Positions 50,426-59,513 are shown, counted from the stretch's first letter. The stretch: 64,000 nucleotides of DNA from Alphaproteobacteria bacterium (GCA_022819985.1 JAJEGH010000008.1:1-64000); one strand, 5' to 3'. A program made the numbers and translations. The notes: generated by a model not told the origin, from the letters alone.

Positions 50426-51234
50426 ATGGACCGCCGCCAGCGGACGTTCCGTGCTTCATCGAGGCCGGGGCGGGCCCGGACACCGCGCTTTTCCTGCACG
50501 GTATCGGCGGCGACTCCGGCAGCTTCGCCGACAACCTGCCGGCGCTGCCGAAGGGTTGGCGTGGCCTCGCTTGGGACGCGCCGGGCTACGGCGCTTCCGC
50601 GCCGTTGGCGGAGATGACCTTCGAAACCCTCGCCGCCGCGGCGGTCCGCCTGCTCGATGCGCAAAACGTCCGGCGCGCCGTCATCGTCGGCCATTCCATG
50701 GGCGGCATGATCGCCCAGGAAATCGCTGCCCGCTATCCGGAGCGCGTCCTGGGGCTGGTCCTGTTCGCCACCAGCGCCTCGTTCGGCGGGCGCGATGCGC
50801 TCTTCCGTATGAAATTCCTCGCCGACCGTCTCGCGCCGCTCGACCGGGGATTGACGCCGGGAGATATCGCCCGGCCGCTGGTCCCGAGCCTGTTCGGCCC
50901 CGAGCCGCCGCCCGGGGCGCTGGAGCGCGCCGTCGCGGGCATGGCGGCGTTGTCTTCGGCCACCTATCGCCAGGCGCTCAACTGCATCGTCCATTTCGAC
51001 CGCAAGGACGACCTGACGCGCATCGCCTGCCCGGTCCTGGCGCTCGCCGCCGAACACGACAGGCTGGCCCCGCCGCGCACCATGGAGCGGATGGCGCAGG
51101 CAATCCCGGATGCGCGCTACCGCTGCCTGGCGGGGGCGGGCCATCTTGCCAACCTGGAAGACCCCGCGGCGTTCGACGCCGAAATCGGCGCATTCCTGGA
51201 AGAGATTTCCCGGCCGGGGCCGGAGCCCGAATAG
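50422..51234 (+). CDS. Alpha/beta hydrolase
   Basis: 270 residues. Oxyanion motif FLHGIGGDSGSF, nucleophile elbow VGHSMGGMIAQE (Ser), acid in LALAAEHDRLAPP (Asp) and catalytic His in LAGAGHLANLEDP. In nicotinate degradation a similar hydrolase (NicD) deformylates the NicX product, so a matched role is plausible here, but general esterases look alike. Starts inside the NicX-like stop codon. Confidence 0.88.
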   Translation: MNGPPPADVPCFIEAGAGPDTALFLHGIGGDSGSFADNLPALPKGWRGLAWDAPGYGASAPLAEMTFETLAAAAVRLLDAQNVRRAVIVGHSMGGMIAQEIAARYPERVLGLVLFATSASFGGRDALFRMKFLADRLAPLDRGLTPGDIARPLVPSLFGPEPPPGALERAVAGMAALSSATYRQALNCIVHFDRKDDLTRIACPVLALAAEHDRLAPPRTMERMAQAIPDARYRCLAGAGHLANLEDPAAFDAEIGAFLEEISRPGPEPE

Positions 51235-51243
51235 GAAAGCTGC

Positions 51244-52485
51244 ATGACCGCTGCGCTCATGGATATCCACGGGGCGGACGCGACCGCCCGGCAGAAGGAG
51301 CTGATCGGCCGTATCCGCGAACTGGGGCGCGACCGGTTCCGGCCGCGCGCCGCCGATCTGGACGCGCGCAACCTCTTTCCGTTCGAGAACTACGCCGATC
51401 TCCGGGAGGCCGGCTTCCTGGCCGTGACGATTCCCGAAACCCATGGCGGCATGGGCGCCGACTACCGAACCTATGCTCTGATCTCCGCCGAACTGGGCCG
51501 CTGGTGCCCGGCCACCGCGCTCACCTTCAACATGCACGCCAGCACGCTGCTGTGGGCATCGCGCCTGGCGGACGAACTTGACATGCCGGACGATGTGCGC
51601 GCCGAGCACAATATCCGGCGCGCCGCACTGTTCCGCCGCGTCGTCGAGGAGGGCATGCTGTTCGCCCAGCCGTTTTCCGAGCCGGACAGCGCTGCCGCTG
51701 CGGGCAAGGCGGCCTTCGGCACGACGGCGCGGCCGGTCGAGGGCGGCTACCGGGTCGACGGCATCAAGCATTTCGCCTCGCTCTCCGGCGCGGCGAGCCA
51801 TTACGGCCTGGTCTGCACGCTGCAGCAGGAAGGCGTCGAGTCGATCCCGCAGAACACCATGTTCTTGGCCGTGCCGGCCGATGCCGAGGGCGTGACACTC
51901 TTCGGCGAATGGGACGTGATGGGCATGCGGCCGACCGACAGCCGCTCGCTGAAGTTCGACAATGTCTTCGTGCCCGACGAACTGACCATGCTGCCGCACG
52001 GCCTCTACTACCAGGCCGCGCTCAACTGGCCGCACATGTTCATGACCCTGACGCCGACCTATCTCGGCCTCGCCCATGCCGCCTTCCAGTTCACCGTGGA
52101 CTATCTGCGCGGCGAGGTCGCCGGCGCGCCGCCCGCCGGACCGGCCCGGCACAGCCCGGCCAAACAGCTCGCGGTGGCGGAGATGCGCCTCAAGCTGGAG
52201 CAGGCGACGGCCCTGTTCCGGCGCGCGATCGGCGAGGCGCGCCTGCGCCCGACCAAGGAAGACAGGCTGCGCGCCTACGCCACCCAGTTCACCGTCATGG
52301 AATACGCCAACGACATCGCCCGGCTCGGCCTGCGCACCTGCGGCGGCCGGGCGATCTTCAAGAATTTCGATATCGAGCGCTGGTACCGCGACAGCCGCTG
52401 CGGGTCGCTGATGCTGCCCTGGACGGCGGAAATCTGCCTCGAGCGGCTGGGCAGGGAAAGCCTGTTCGAACGCGGCGAACGGTGA
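51244..52485 (+). CDS. Acyl-CoA dehydrogenase family protein
   Basis: 413-residue flavoprotein with N-terminal helical (GFLAVTIPETHGGMGADYRT), middle beta (LFAQPFSEPDSA, EGGYRVDGIKHFASLSGA) and C-terminal helical domains (TCGGRAIFKNFDIERWYRDS). The domain order is standard. The C-terminal pattern RWYRDSRCGSLMLPWTAE replaces the usual RDARI..IYEGT, so the substrate or even the reaction may be unusual. It starts 9 bp after the hydrolase and overlaps the ligase gene by one base. Confidence 0.88.
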   Translation: MTAALMDIHGADATARQKELIGRIRELGRDRFRPRAADLDARNLFPFENYADLREAGFLAVTIPETHGGMGADYRTYALISAELGRWCPATALTFNMHASTLLWASRLADELDMPDDVRAEHNIRRAALFRRVVEEGMLFAQPFSEPDSAAAAGKAAFGTTARPVEGGYRVDGIKHFASLSGAASHYGLVCTLQQEGVESIPQNTMFLAVPADAEGVTLFGEWDVMGMRPTDSRSLKFDNVFVPDELTMLPHGLYYQAALNWPHMFMTLTPTYLGLAHAAFQFTVDYLRGEVAGAPPAGPARHSPAKQLAVAEMRLKLEQATALFRRAIGEARLRPTKEDRLRAYATQFTVMEYANDIARLGLRTCGGRAIFKNFDIERWYRDSRCGSLMLPWTAEICLERLGRESLFERGER

Positions 52486-54062
52486 TGGCCCGGAAGCGGG
52501 TTTTCAAACCGGCAGGACGCAGCCAGACCGACATTTCCGGCTGGATCGCGCAGCGCGCCGGCTGGGCGCCGGACGATACCGCAATCCGGTTCGAGGGGAC
52601 GGACATTTCCTATGCCGCGCTGGAGGACCGGATCGGCAGGACCGCCGGGGCGCTCGCCGGCGAGTTGGGAGTCGCCGAAGGAGACCGGGTGGCGCATCTC
52701 GGTCTCAACGCGCCGGAGACGATCGAGCTGCTGTTCGCCAGCGCCCGCATCGACGCCATCTTCGTGCCGCTGAACAACCGGCTGACGATCGAGGAACATC
52801 TGTGGCAGTTGCAGGACTGCGGCGCGAAGGTTCTGTTCGTCGAGCCGGACTATTTCGACCACGCCGCCAAGCTTGCCGCGGCGCTGCCGGGACTGCGCCT
52901 GGCGACCTGTGGCGGCGCCGACCCGCGATGGTCGGGTCTGGAGCGGCTGCGCGAAGCAGCGGACCCTTGTCCGCCGTCGCTGTGCACCGACCTGCGCCGC
53001 CCGGCGAAGATCGTCTACACCTCGGGCACGACCGGCCGGCCCAAGGGCGCGGTGCTGTCCCAGGAAGCGCTGTTCTATACGGCGCTGAACGGCCAGTCGG
53101 TTTTCGAGTTCGTCCGGGCCGACCGTATCCTGACGGCGATCCCGCTGTTCCATGTCGGCGGTATGAACATCCAGACCCTGCCCGGCCTGCGCGCCGGCGC
53201 GACGGTCCTGCTCCATCGCCGCTTCGATCCGGCCGCGGTCCTGAAGGCGCTGGCCGGGGACCGGCCGACCCTGCTCGCCATCGTGCCGGCCATGGCGCGC
53301 GCCCTGTTCGCCCTGCCGGATTTCGCCGATGCCGACCTTTCGGGCCTGCGCTGCGTGTGCATGGGATCGTCCTCGGTGCCGCCCGCCCTGTTCGCGCCGT
53401 GGCACGCCCGCGGCCTGCCGGTGAACCAGGTCTACGGCCTGACCGAGAGCGGGCCGACTGCGGTGGCCCTGCCGATCGCCGACGGCTTCGCGCGCAGCGC
53501 CTCGGCCGGCAAACCGGTCCTGCATTGCGAAGCGAGGGTCGTCTCCGACGACAGCGGCCGGAAGGCGGCGCCCGGCGAGATGGGCGAGATCTGGCTGCGC
53601 GGCCCCAACCTGATAACGGAATACTGGGGCGACCCGCAAGCGACCGCCGAAGCCTTTACCGATAACGGCTGGTTCCGAACCGGCGATCTCGGCCGGGTCG
53701 ACCCCGACGGCTACTTCTTTGTCGAGGATCGCAAGACGGACATGATCGTCTCGGGCGGCGAAAATATCTATCCGGCGGAGCTGGAGCGGGTCCTTGCCGA
53801 AGCGGACGATCTGGCCGAGTTCGCCGTGATCGGCCGGCCGGATGAGAAATGGGGCGAAACCCCGGTCTGCATCGCCGTGCCGAAGCCGGGTTCGGCGGTC
53901 ACCGGGGAATCGGTCCTGGCATTGTTCGACGGCCGGCTGGCACGCTACAAGCGTCCGCGCGCGGTCGTCCTGACGGCCGGCCCGCTGCCGCGGACGCCGC
54001 TCGGCAAGGTCCGCAAGTTCGAACTGCGCCAGGCGTTGCTCGAAGGCCGGCTCGGCGGGTAA
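52485..54062 (+). CDS. AMP-dependent acyl-CoA synthetase/ligase
   Basis: 525 residues. A3 motif IVYTSGTTGRPKGAVLSQ, A5 NQVYGLTESGPTA, A7/A8 WFRTGDLGRVDPDGYFFVEDRKTDMIVSGGE split across residues ~390-425, and the catalytic lysine near the end in PLGKVRKFELRQ. A carboxylate activated here would feed the acyl-CoA dehydrogenase encoded just before it. Substrate unknown; the operon hints at an aromatic or ring-derived acid. Confidence 0.92.
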   Translation: MARKRVFKPAGRSQTDISGWIAQRAGWAPDDTAIRFEGTDISYAALEDRIGRTAGALAGELGVAEGDRVAHLGLNAPETIELLFASARIDAIFVPLNNRLTIEEHLWQLQDCGAKVLFVEPDYFDHAAKLAAALPGLRLATCGGADPRWSGLERLREAADPCPPSLCTDLRRPAKIVYTSGTTGRPKGAVLSQEALFYTALNGQSVFEFVRADRILTAIPLFHVGGMNIQTLPGLRAGATVLLHRRFDPAAVLKALAGDRPTLLAIVPAMARALFALPDFADADLSGLRCVCMGSSSVPPALFAPWHARGLPVNQVYGLTESGPTAVALPIADGFARSASAGKPVLHCEARVVSDDSGRKAAPGEMGEIWLRGPNLITEYWGDPQATAEAFTDNGWFRTGDLGRVDPDGYFFVEDRKTDMIVSGGENIYPAELERVLAEADDLAEFAVIGRPDEKWGETPVCIAVPKPGSAVTGESVLALFDGRLARYKRPRAVVLTAGPLPRTPLGKVRKFELRQALLEGRLGG

Positions 54063-54069
54063 GGCCGCC

Positions 54070-55107
54070 CTACGCCGCCGCCTTCAACGCGCCTTGGTCG
54101 ATCATCGCTTCGGCGATCTGGATGGTGTTGAGCGCGGCGCCCTTGCGCAGGTTGTCGGAGACGACCCACAGGGCGAGGCCGTGGGGCACGGACGGGTCCT
54201 TGCGGATGCGGCTGACATAGACCTTGTCCTCGCCGGCGCATTCGACCGGCGTGACATAGCCCTCGTCGGCCCGGTAGTCGATCACCGAGACGCCGGGCGC
54301 CGCCGCCAGCGCCTCGCGGGCTTCGTCCTCGCCGAGCGCGCCTTCGAACTCCAGATGCACCGCTTCGGCATGGCCGATGAACACGGGCACGCGCACGCAG
54401 GTCGCGATCATGCCGATGGCCGGGTCGAGAATCTTCTTCGTCTCGTTGACCATCTTCCACTCCTCCTTCGTCGAGCCGTCGTCCATGAAGGCGTCGATAT
54501 GGGGAATGACGTTGAAGGCGATCTGCTTGGTGAATTTCGCCTTGTCCACGCCGCCGCCGGCGTAGATGTTGCGCGTCTGCTCGAACAGCTCGTCCATGCC
54601 CGCCTTGCCGGCGCCGGAAACCGACTGGTAGGTCGCCACCGACACCCGCCGGATCCGCGCCGCGTCGTGCAGCGGCTTGAGCGCGACGACGAGCTGGATG
54701 GTCGAACAGTTCGGGTTGGCGATAATGTTGCGCCGGTCGTTGCCCGCCATGTAGCCGGCAAGCGCGTCGCCGTTCACCTCCGGCACCACCAGCGGCACGT
54801 CGTCGTCCATGCGGAACTGGCTGGTGTTGTCGATCACCAGGCAGCCCGCGGCCCCGGCCCGGGGCGCGTATTCCTTCGAAACCTTCGCACCGGGCGACGA
54901 AAAGGCGATGTCGACGCCGGCGAAATCGAAGGTGGCGAGGTTCTTCACCTCCAGCGTCCGGCCGTTGAAATCGATCGGCTCGCCTTCCGAACGCGGCGAG
55001 GCGAGCGGGATCACCTCGTCGGCCGGGAACTTCCGTTCGGCCAGCAGGTCGAGCATTTCCCGGCCGACACTACCGGTCGCGCCGACCACGGCTACGCGAT
55101 AGCCCAT
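54070..55107 (-). CDS. asd: Aspartate-semialdehyde dehydrogenase
   Basis: 345-residue NADP enzyme of the aspartate family pathway (lysine/DAP, threonine, methionine). Cofactor motif VVGATGSVGREML, catalytic Cys in IANPNCSTIQLV, and SVSGAGKAGMDEL; the catalytic His region FIGHAEAVHLEF is present. Normal length. It is convergent with the acyl-CoA ligase, 7 bp from its stop. Confidence 0.95.
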   Translation of the reverse strand: MGYRVAVVGATGSVGREMLDLLAERKFPADEVIPLASPRSEGEPIDFNGRTLEVKNLATFDFAGVDIAFSSPGAKVSKEYAPRAGAAGCLVIDNTSQFRMDDDVPLVVPEVNGDALAGYMAGNDRRNIIANPNCSTIQLVVALKPLHDAARIRRVSVATYQSVSGAGKAGMDELFEQTRNIYAGGGVDKAKFTKQIAFNVIPHIDAFMDDGSTKEEWKMVNETKKILDPAIGMIATCVRVPVFIGHAEAVHLEFEGALGEDEAREALAAAPGVSVIDYRADEGYVTPVECAGEDKVYVSRIRKDPSVPHGLALWVVSDNLRKGAALNTIQIAEAMIDQGALKAAA

Positions 55108-55234
55108 TCTTCTCGCTCCATTTTCGGGCGGAACCGGCGCTTGAATTGGCGAACCGTCCGCCGCACTTCAAGATAACCTCATGCCGCGTGCAGCGGGATG
55201 GATTGCTGCTGTCGCGAACCGGAAGGCTAAGACG

Positions 55235-55594
55235 ATGGCCGATACGCCCGATACGGCAACTTCAGGCGACAGGATCGCCACCTACGGGGAATTCTGGCCC
55301 TTCTACCTGGGCGAACACCGCAAGCCGCGGACCCGCCATCTGCACTATTTCGGCACCTCGCTCGCCATCGCCGCCGTGATCGTCGCCCTGGCGAGTCAGA
55401 CCTGGTGGCTGCTCGCCGCCGCCGTGTTCTGCGGCTATTTCTTCGCCTGGATCGGCCATTTCTTCGTCGAGAAGAACCGGCCGGCGACCTTCACCTACCC
55501 CGTCTGGTCCCTGTTCAGCGATTTCCGGATGCTGTGGCGCTGGGCGACCGGCCGCTTGGCCGGCGATTACGAGCGCTACGGCATTCCGCAATAG
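55235..55594 (+). CDS. Mpo1-like / DUF962 membrane protein
   Basis: 119 residues. FWPFYLGEHRKPRTRHLHYFGT and FAWIGHFFVEKNRPATFTYP are the DUF962 signatures, with His residues that in yeast Mpo1 belong to an Fe-dependent fatty-acid alpha-dioxygenase. One or two central membrane helices (AIAAVIVALASQTWWLLAAAV). Start 55235 follows GGAAGG. Divergent from asd. Confidence 0.9.
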   Translation: MADTPDTATSGDRIATYGEFWPFYLGEHRKPRTRHLHYFGTSLAIAAVIVALASQTWWLLAAAVFCGYFFAWIGHFFVEKNRPATFTYPVWSLFSDFRMLWRWATGRLAGDYERYGIPQ

Positions 55595-55649
55595 GCCCTG
55601 TCAGGCCGGCCGGGCCCCCGCCCGCTTTTTCCGCCTTCCTGAACGCAAA

Positions 55650-55683
55650 GCGGCCTCCCGCGGTTCTCACCGCGGGAAGCCGC
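55650..55683 (-). terminator. Strong hairpin downstream of the small secreted protein gene
   Basis: GCGGC-C-TCCCGCGG (55650-55663), loop TTCTCA, CCGCGGGA-A-GCCGC (55670-55683): 13 pairs with one mismatch. On the minus strand it is followed by TTTGCGTTCAGG and lies about 55 bp after the small gene's stop. Confidence 0.55.
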
Positions 55684-55737
55684 CTGTCGACTTTCGGCGC
55701 TCGTCCCGCGGCGCGTGTCCGCGGGGCGGGCGCGGAC

Positions 55738-55902
55738 CTATTCCTGTTCGGCGGTCGTCGTGTTGGTCACGACCGTCTGCTCGACCTTCGGTTTATCGCT
55801 CTGGGCCATGCCGGCCATCGGGCAGGCGAAGGCCGCACCGGCCGTGCCGAGCACGAAACCGGCGATCGAGAGCCCGAGGGCGGCGGTCTTGAGAATGCTC
55901 AT
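55738..55902 (-). CDS. Small secreted peptide, function unknown
   Basis: 54 codons with a strong ribosome site (GGGGAGGA six bases before ATG). It opens as a signal peptide, MSILKTAALGLSIAGFVLG, then AGAAFACPMAGMAQSD; the Cys after AAFA could be a lipoprotein-like or free residue, though AAFAC is not a perfect lipobox. The polar tail ends TTTAEQE. I do not recognise a family. A strong hairpin follows its stop, which supports a real transcript. Confidence 0.6.
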   Translation of the reverse strand: MSILKTAALGLSIAGFVLGTAGAAFACPMAGMAQSDKPKVEQTVVTNTTTAEQE

Positions 55903-56020
55903 GGGAATCCTCCCCACATAGGCTTCACAGTATATGCTATCCTGATCCTATAACGACCGCCGGTTCCGGTCAACGCGGATCGTTTGCGCGCTGCGCCGGG
56001 ACGAGACAAGGGAGTGCGCC

Positions 56021-56356
56021 ATGATCTGCGCCGTCGTCCGCTACCGGCTGCCGCCGTCCATCGACCGGGCGGCCTGCCGCGACCATCACGAAAAGATCGC
56101 GCCCGGCTTCCGCGACGTGCCAGGCCTGCACAGCAAGCATTTCATCTGCGCCGACAACGGCATCGCCGGCGGCGTCTACCAGTGGGAAAGCCGCGAGGCC
56201 GCCGAGGCCTTCTATTCCGGGCCGTGGCGCGACGGCATCGTCGAGCGCTACGGCATGGAGCCGGAGATCGAGTTCTTTTCCGTCTTCTGCGTCACCGACA
56301 ATGTGGCGGGCGAGGTCCGGGTACTCGAGCCGGCCCCGGCTATCGCGGCGGAATAG
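56021..56356 (+). CDS. YdhR-like / dimeric alpha-beta barrel monooxygenase-like protein
   Basis: 111 residues with the ferredoxin-like dimeric alpha+beta barrel pattern of YdhR and ABM-type proteins: MICAVVRYRLPPSID at the first strand, KIAPGFRDVPGLHSKHFIC, and GVYQWESREAAEAFYSGPW. Such proteins are often called monooxygenases but many lack shown activity. It stands alone with a REP-like repeat right after the stop. Confidence 0.78.
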   Translation: MICAVVRYRLPPSIDRAACRDHHEKIAPGFRDVPGLHSKHFICADNGIAGGVYQWESREAAEAFYSGPWRDGIVERYGMEPEIEFFSVFCVTDNVAGEVRVLEPAPAIAAE

Positions 56357-56358
56357 CC

Positions 56359-56550
56359 GCCCTTCGATACGCCCCGGCCTGGCGGCCGGGGCTACTCAGG
56401 ATGAGGAAGAGGGAGGGGTGTTGAGCTTTCGAACCCCCGACAACCTCCTCATCCCGAGTAGGCGCGCCAGTAGCCTGTCCTGAGCTTGTCGAAGGGCCGT
56501 ATCGAGAGCCTGCCCTGGGCGAAGCCGAAGGGGGGCCCGTATCGAGGGAC
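56359..56550. repeat. REP/BIME-like composite palindrome, copy 2
   Basis: Same blocks as at 30701-30921: CCCTTCGATACGCCCCGG, hairpin CCCCGGCC-TGGC-GGCCGGGG, ACTCAGGATGAGGAAG mirrored by CTCCTCATCCCGAGT, AGCCTGTCCTGAGCTTGTCG, and GGGCCGTATCGAG. It fills the gap between convergent genes. Confidence 0.8.
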
Positions 56551-56560
56551 CGACCGGCGC

Positions 56561-57184
56561 TTACTCCCCCTTCGTTTTCTCCCGCTTGAGGTCGCCGAAC
56601 GGGCCGCCGTCGGTGGAATAGCGCTGGATCAGCGGCAGCTGCGACAGGGCGAAGACGATGGTGATCGGCATGTTGCCGAACACCTTGAAGGAAACCCAGA
56701 AGCTCTCGGTCTGGGTGCGCCAGACGATCTCGTTCAGCACGGCCATGAAGACGAAGAAACAGGCCCAGCGGAAGGACAGCTTGAACCAACCCTCGTCGGT
56801 CAGCTGAAACACCGGGCCGAACAGGTATTTCAGGAAGGCGCGGCCGAACATCAGGCCGGCGAACAGGGTGAAGGCGAACAGGCCGTTCACGATGGTCGGC
56901 TTCATCTTGATGAAGGTGTCGTCCTGCAGGATCAGCGTGAGGCCGCCGAAGATTACCACGACCACTGTCGTGACCAGCGGCATCAGCGGCACGCGCCGCT
57001 CCAGCCTGATCGAGAAGACAAGCGAGACCAGCATCGCCGGGATGAAGGCGGCGGTCGCCACCATCAGGTCCCAGACGAAATAGCAGACGAAGAAGGCGCC
57101 GAGCGGACCGAACTCGATCAGCGTCCGGGTCAGCGGGTTGACCGTCGATTTCTCCGACGGATCGGCGGCGAATTTCAGCTTCAT
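56561..57184 (-). CDS. yciB: Inner membrane-spanning protein YciB (septation protein A family)
   Basis: 207 residues with five or six membrane helices. PLTRTLIEFGPLGAFFVCYF, FGGLTLILQDDTFIKMKPT and VLNEIVWRTQTESFWVSFK are characteristic. Role in cell envelope or division is suggested for homologues but not settled. It overlaps ftsY by four bases (ATGA), so the genes are translationally coupled. Confidence 0.95.
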   Translation of the reverse strand: MKLKFAADPSEKSTVNPLTRTLIEFGPLGAFFVCYFVWDLMVATAAFIPAMLVSLVFSIRLERRVPLMPLVTTVVVVIFGGLTLILQDDTFIKMKPTIVNGLFAFTLFAGLMFGRAFLKYLFGPVFQLTDEGWFKLSFRWACFFVFMAVLNEIVWRTQTESFWVSFKVFGNMPITIVFALSQLPLIQRYSTDGGPFGDLKREKTKGE

Positions 57185-58227
57185 GCGGCGCCGTCCCGGT
57201 TTTCGTCCGTGCCCGGAGCAAGGCCCATCAGGCTGCGCGCATAGTCCTGCGCCGCGAAGGGGCGCATGTCCTCGGCGCTTTCGCCGACCCCCACGGCGTG
57301 GACGGGCAGGCCGAATTTCTCGGCCAGAGAGACGACCACCCCGCCGCGCGCCGTGCCGTCCAGCTTGGTGACGATCAGGCCGGTCACGTCCGCCATGTCG
57401 CGGAACGCCTCGACCTGGCTGTGGGCGTTCTGGCCGACCGTGGCATCGAGCACCAGCAGCACGTCGTGAGGGGCGCGCTCGTCGATCTTGCGCAGCACGC
57501 GCACGATCTTCGCCAGTTCGTCCATCAGTTCCTTCTTGTTCTGCAGGCGGCCGGCGGTGTCGATCAGCAGCAGGTCGCAGCCGCCTTCCTGCGCCTGTTT
57601 CAGCGCGTCGAAGGCGAGGCCCGCAGCATCGGCGCCGGGATCGCGCGCCACGATCGCGCTATCGGTGCGCTCGGCCCAGATCCTGAGCTGGTCGATCGCC
57701 GCCGCCCGGAAGGTGTCGCCGGCCGCCATCGTCACGGTCAGGCCGGCGTCGCGCTGGTTGCGCGCGAGCTTGCCGATGGTCGTCGTCTTGCCGCTGCCGT
57801 TGACGCCGACGACGAGCACGACATGGGGTCGGTTGGCCGGATCGACCGCGAGCGGCCGGGCGACCGGCTCCAGAATGGCGCCGATGTCACCGGCGAATTC
57901 GGTACGGATTTCCGCCTCCGACAATTCCTGGTCGAAGCGGCGTTTGCCCAGTTCGGCGACCAGCCGGGCCGCCGTCGAAGGGCCGAGATCGGCGGTGATC
58001 AGGATGTCCTCAAGCTCTTCGAGCGTATCGTCGTCGAGCCGCCGCCGGCCGCCGCCGACAAGACCGGAAATACCCTCGGCCAGCCGCGACGACGACCTGC
58101 CCAGCCCGTCGCGCAGCCGAGTCAGCCAGCCGCGTTTTTGCGCCGGCCCCGTTGCGCCATCCGTTTCGGCCGATTCCTGCTCCGCCGTGGGTGCGGGCGC
58201 GTCCTTGCCGCGGCGGAACCAGGCCAT
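57181..58227 (-). CDS. ftsY: Signal recognition particle receptor FtsY
   Basis: 348-residue SRP receptor GTPase. The N domain (LEELEDILITADLGPSTAARL) is followed by the G domain: VVGVNGSGKTTTIGKLA (G1), GDTFRAAAIDQL, LLIDTAGRLQNKKEL and VTKLDGTARGGVVVS. The acidic A domain is very short (~30 residues), as in many alphaproteobacteria. Start 58227 (MAWFRRGKD) overlaps the mtaB stop by one base. Confidence 0.96.
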   Translation of the reverse strand: MAWFRRGKDAPAPTAEQESAETDGATGPAQKRGWLTRLRDGLGRSSSRLAEGISGLVGGGRRRLDDDTLEELEDILITADLGPSTAARLVAELGKRRFDQELSEAEIRTEFAGDIGAILEPVARPLAVDPANRPHVVLVVGVNGSGKTTTIGKLARNQRDAGLTVTMAAGDTFRAAAIDQLRIWAERTDSAIVARDPGADAAGLAFDALKQAQEGGCDLLLIDTAGRLQNKKELMDELAKIVRVLRKIDERAPHDVLLVLDATVGQNAHSQVEAFRDMADVTGLIVTKLDGTARGGVVVSLAEKFGLPVHAVGVGESAEDMRPFAAQDYARSLMGLAPGTDENRDGAA

Positions 58228-59513
58228 CAGGCGACTCTCCCGCAGGCCGCCCCTGTCGGCGCGGCGAACAGTGCATCGGAATCTGCGCCTGTGACACGCA
58301 TCGGGACGACGCTGCCGGCCGGGATGCCGCCGCCAAATGCGGCGCCGTCGAAGCGGACGGCCGCGTAGTGTTCGCTCCGGCCACGGCCTTCGCCTTCGAT
58401 CAGCGCGGCAATCTCGCGCCCGGTCTGCGTGGCCAGCCAGTGCCGCAGCGCATCCGCGCCCCGCGCCCGCAGCCGGGCCGCGCGGTCCTTGCGCACCGGC
58501 TTCGGCACAGACGGCATCTTTGCCGCCGGTGTGCCGGGCCGCTCGGAATAGGGAAAGACGTGCAGGAAAACGAGGCCGCAGTCCCCGACCAGGTCCAGAG
58601 TCCGCCGGAACATGTCCTCCGTCTCGGTCGGGAACCCGGCGATCAGGTCGGCGCCGAGCGCGATATCGGGGCGGAGATCGCGCACCCGCCGGCAGAAATC
58701 GACCGCCTGCCGCCGGCTGTGCCGCCGCTTCATGCGCTTGAGGATCAGGTCGTCGCCGGCCTGCAGGCTGAGATGCAGGTGCGGCATCAGCCGCTCCTCT
58801 TCGGCGATCAGACGCAGCAGCGTATCGTCGACCTCGGCGCAATCCAGCGAGGTCAGGCGCAGGCGCGGAAGCTCCGGCACGGCGGCGAGCAGGCGCTCTA
58901 CCATCTGCCCCAGCAACGGCGAACCCGGCAGGTCGGCGCCGTAGGCCGTGATGTCCACCCCGGTCAGCACGATCTCGCGATAGCCGGTTTCGACCAGCGT
59001 GCGGACCTGTTCCAGGATCGGGCCGAGCGCGGCCGAGCGGCTGTTGCCGCGGCCGTAGGGGATGACGCAGAAGGTGCAGCGATGGTCGCAGCCGTTCTGG
59101 ACCTGGATATAGGCCCTAGCGCGGCCATCGAAGCCGCCGGCTAGGTGGCTCGCCGTCTCGCGCACCGCCATGATGTCGTTGACCTGCACGGGTGCGTCGT
59201 TCGCCGGCAGGAAACTGGCCGGGTCCATCTTCTCGACGTTGCCGACGACGCGGTCGACCTCCGGCATCGCGGCCCAGGCGCCGGGGTCGATCTGCGCCGC
59301 GCAGCCGGTCACGATAATGCGGGCGTCCGGCCGCTGCCGCCGCACCCGGCGCACCGCCTGGCGGGCCTGCCGCTCGGCCTCGGCGGTCACCGCGCAGGTA
59401 TTCACGATCACCGTATCGTCCAGCCCGGCCGCATGTCCGGCGATCACCGACGACTCGGCGGCGTTCAGCCGACAACCGAAGGTCACCACCTGCGGTTCCG
59501 CCCGTCCCGTCAT
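58227..59513 (-). CDS. mtaB: tRNA t6A37 methylthiotransferase MtaB
   Basis: 428-residue radical-SAM enzyme adding a methylthio group to t6A37 in ANN-decoding tRNAs. N-terminal cluster Cys in TFGCRLN, VNTCAVT and VTGCAAQ; radical-SAM cluster GCDHRCTFCVIPYGRG (Cx3Cx2C); HLHLSLQAGDDLILKRMKRR is typical, and a C-terminal TRAM domain follows. Start 59513 overlaps the dapF stop (ATGA). Confidence 0.94.
   Translation of the reverse strand: MTGRAEPQVVTFGCRLNAAESSVIAGHAAGLDDTVIVNTCAVTAEAERQARQAVRRVRRQRPDARIIVTGCAAQIDPGAWAAMPEVDRVVGNVEKMDPASFLPANDAPVQVNDIMAVRETASHLAGGFDGRARAYIQVQNGCDHRCTFCVIPYGRGNSRSAALGPILEQVRTLVETGYREIVLTGVDITAYGADLPGSPLLGQMVERLLAAVPELPRLRLTSLDCAEVDDTLLRLIAEEERLMPHLHLSLQAGDDLILKRMKRRHSRRQAVDFCRRVRDLRPDIALGADLIAGFPTETEDMFRRTLDLVGDCGLVFLHVFPYSERPGTPAAKMPSVPKPVRKDRAARLRARGADALRHWLATQTGREIAALIEGEGRGRSEHYAAVRFDGAAFGGGIPAGSVVPMRVTGADSDALFAAPTGAACGRVA

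Noticed and set aside
49376-51234. Complete nicotinate (nic) degradation operon
   Set aside because: Only NicX-like and a NicD-like hydrolase are present; maleamate amidase, maleate isomerase and the hydroxylases are absent and acyl-CoA genes follow instead.
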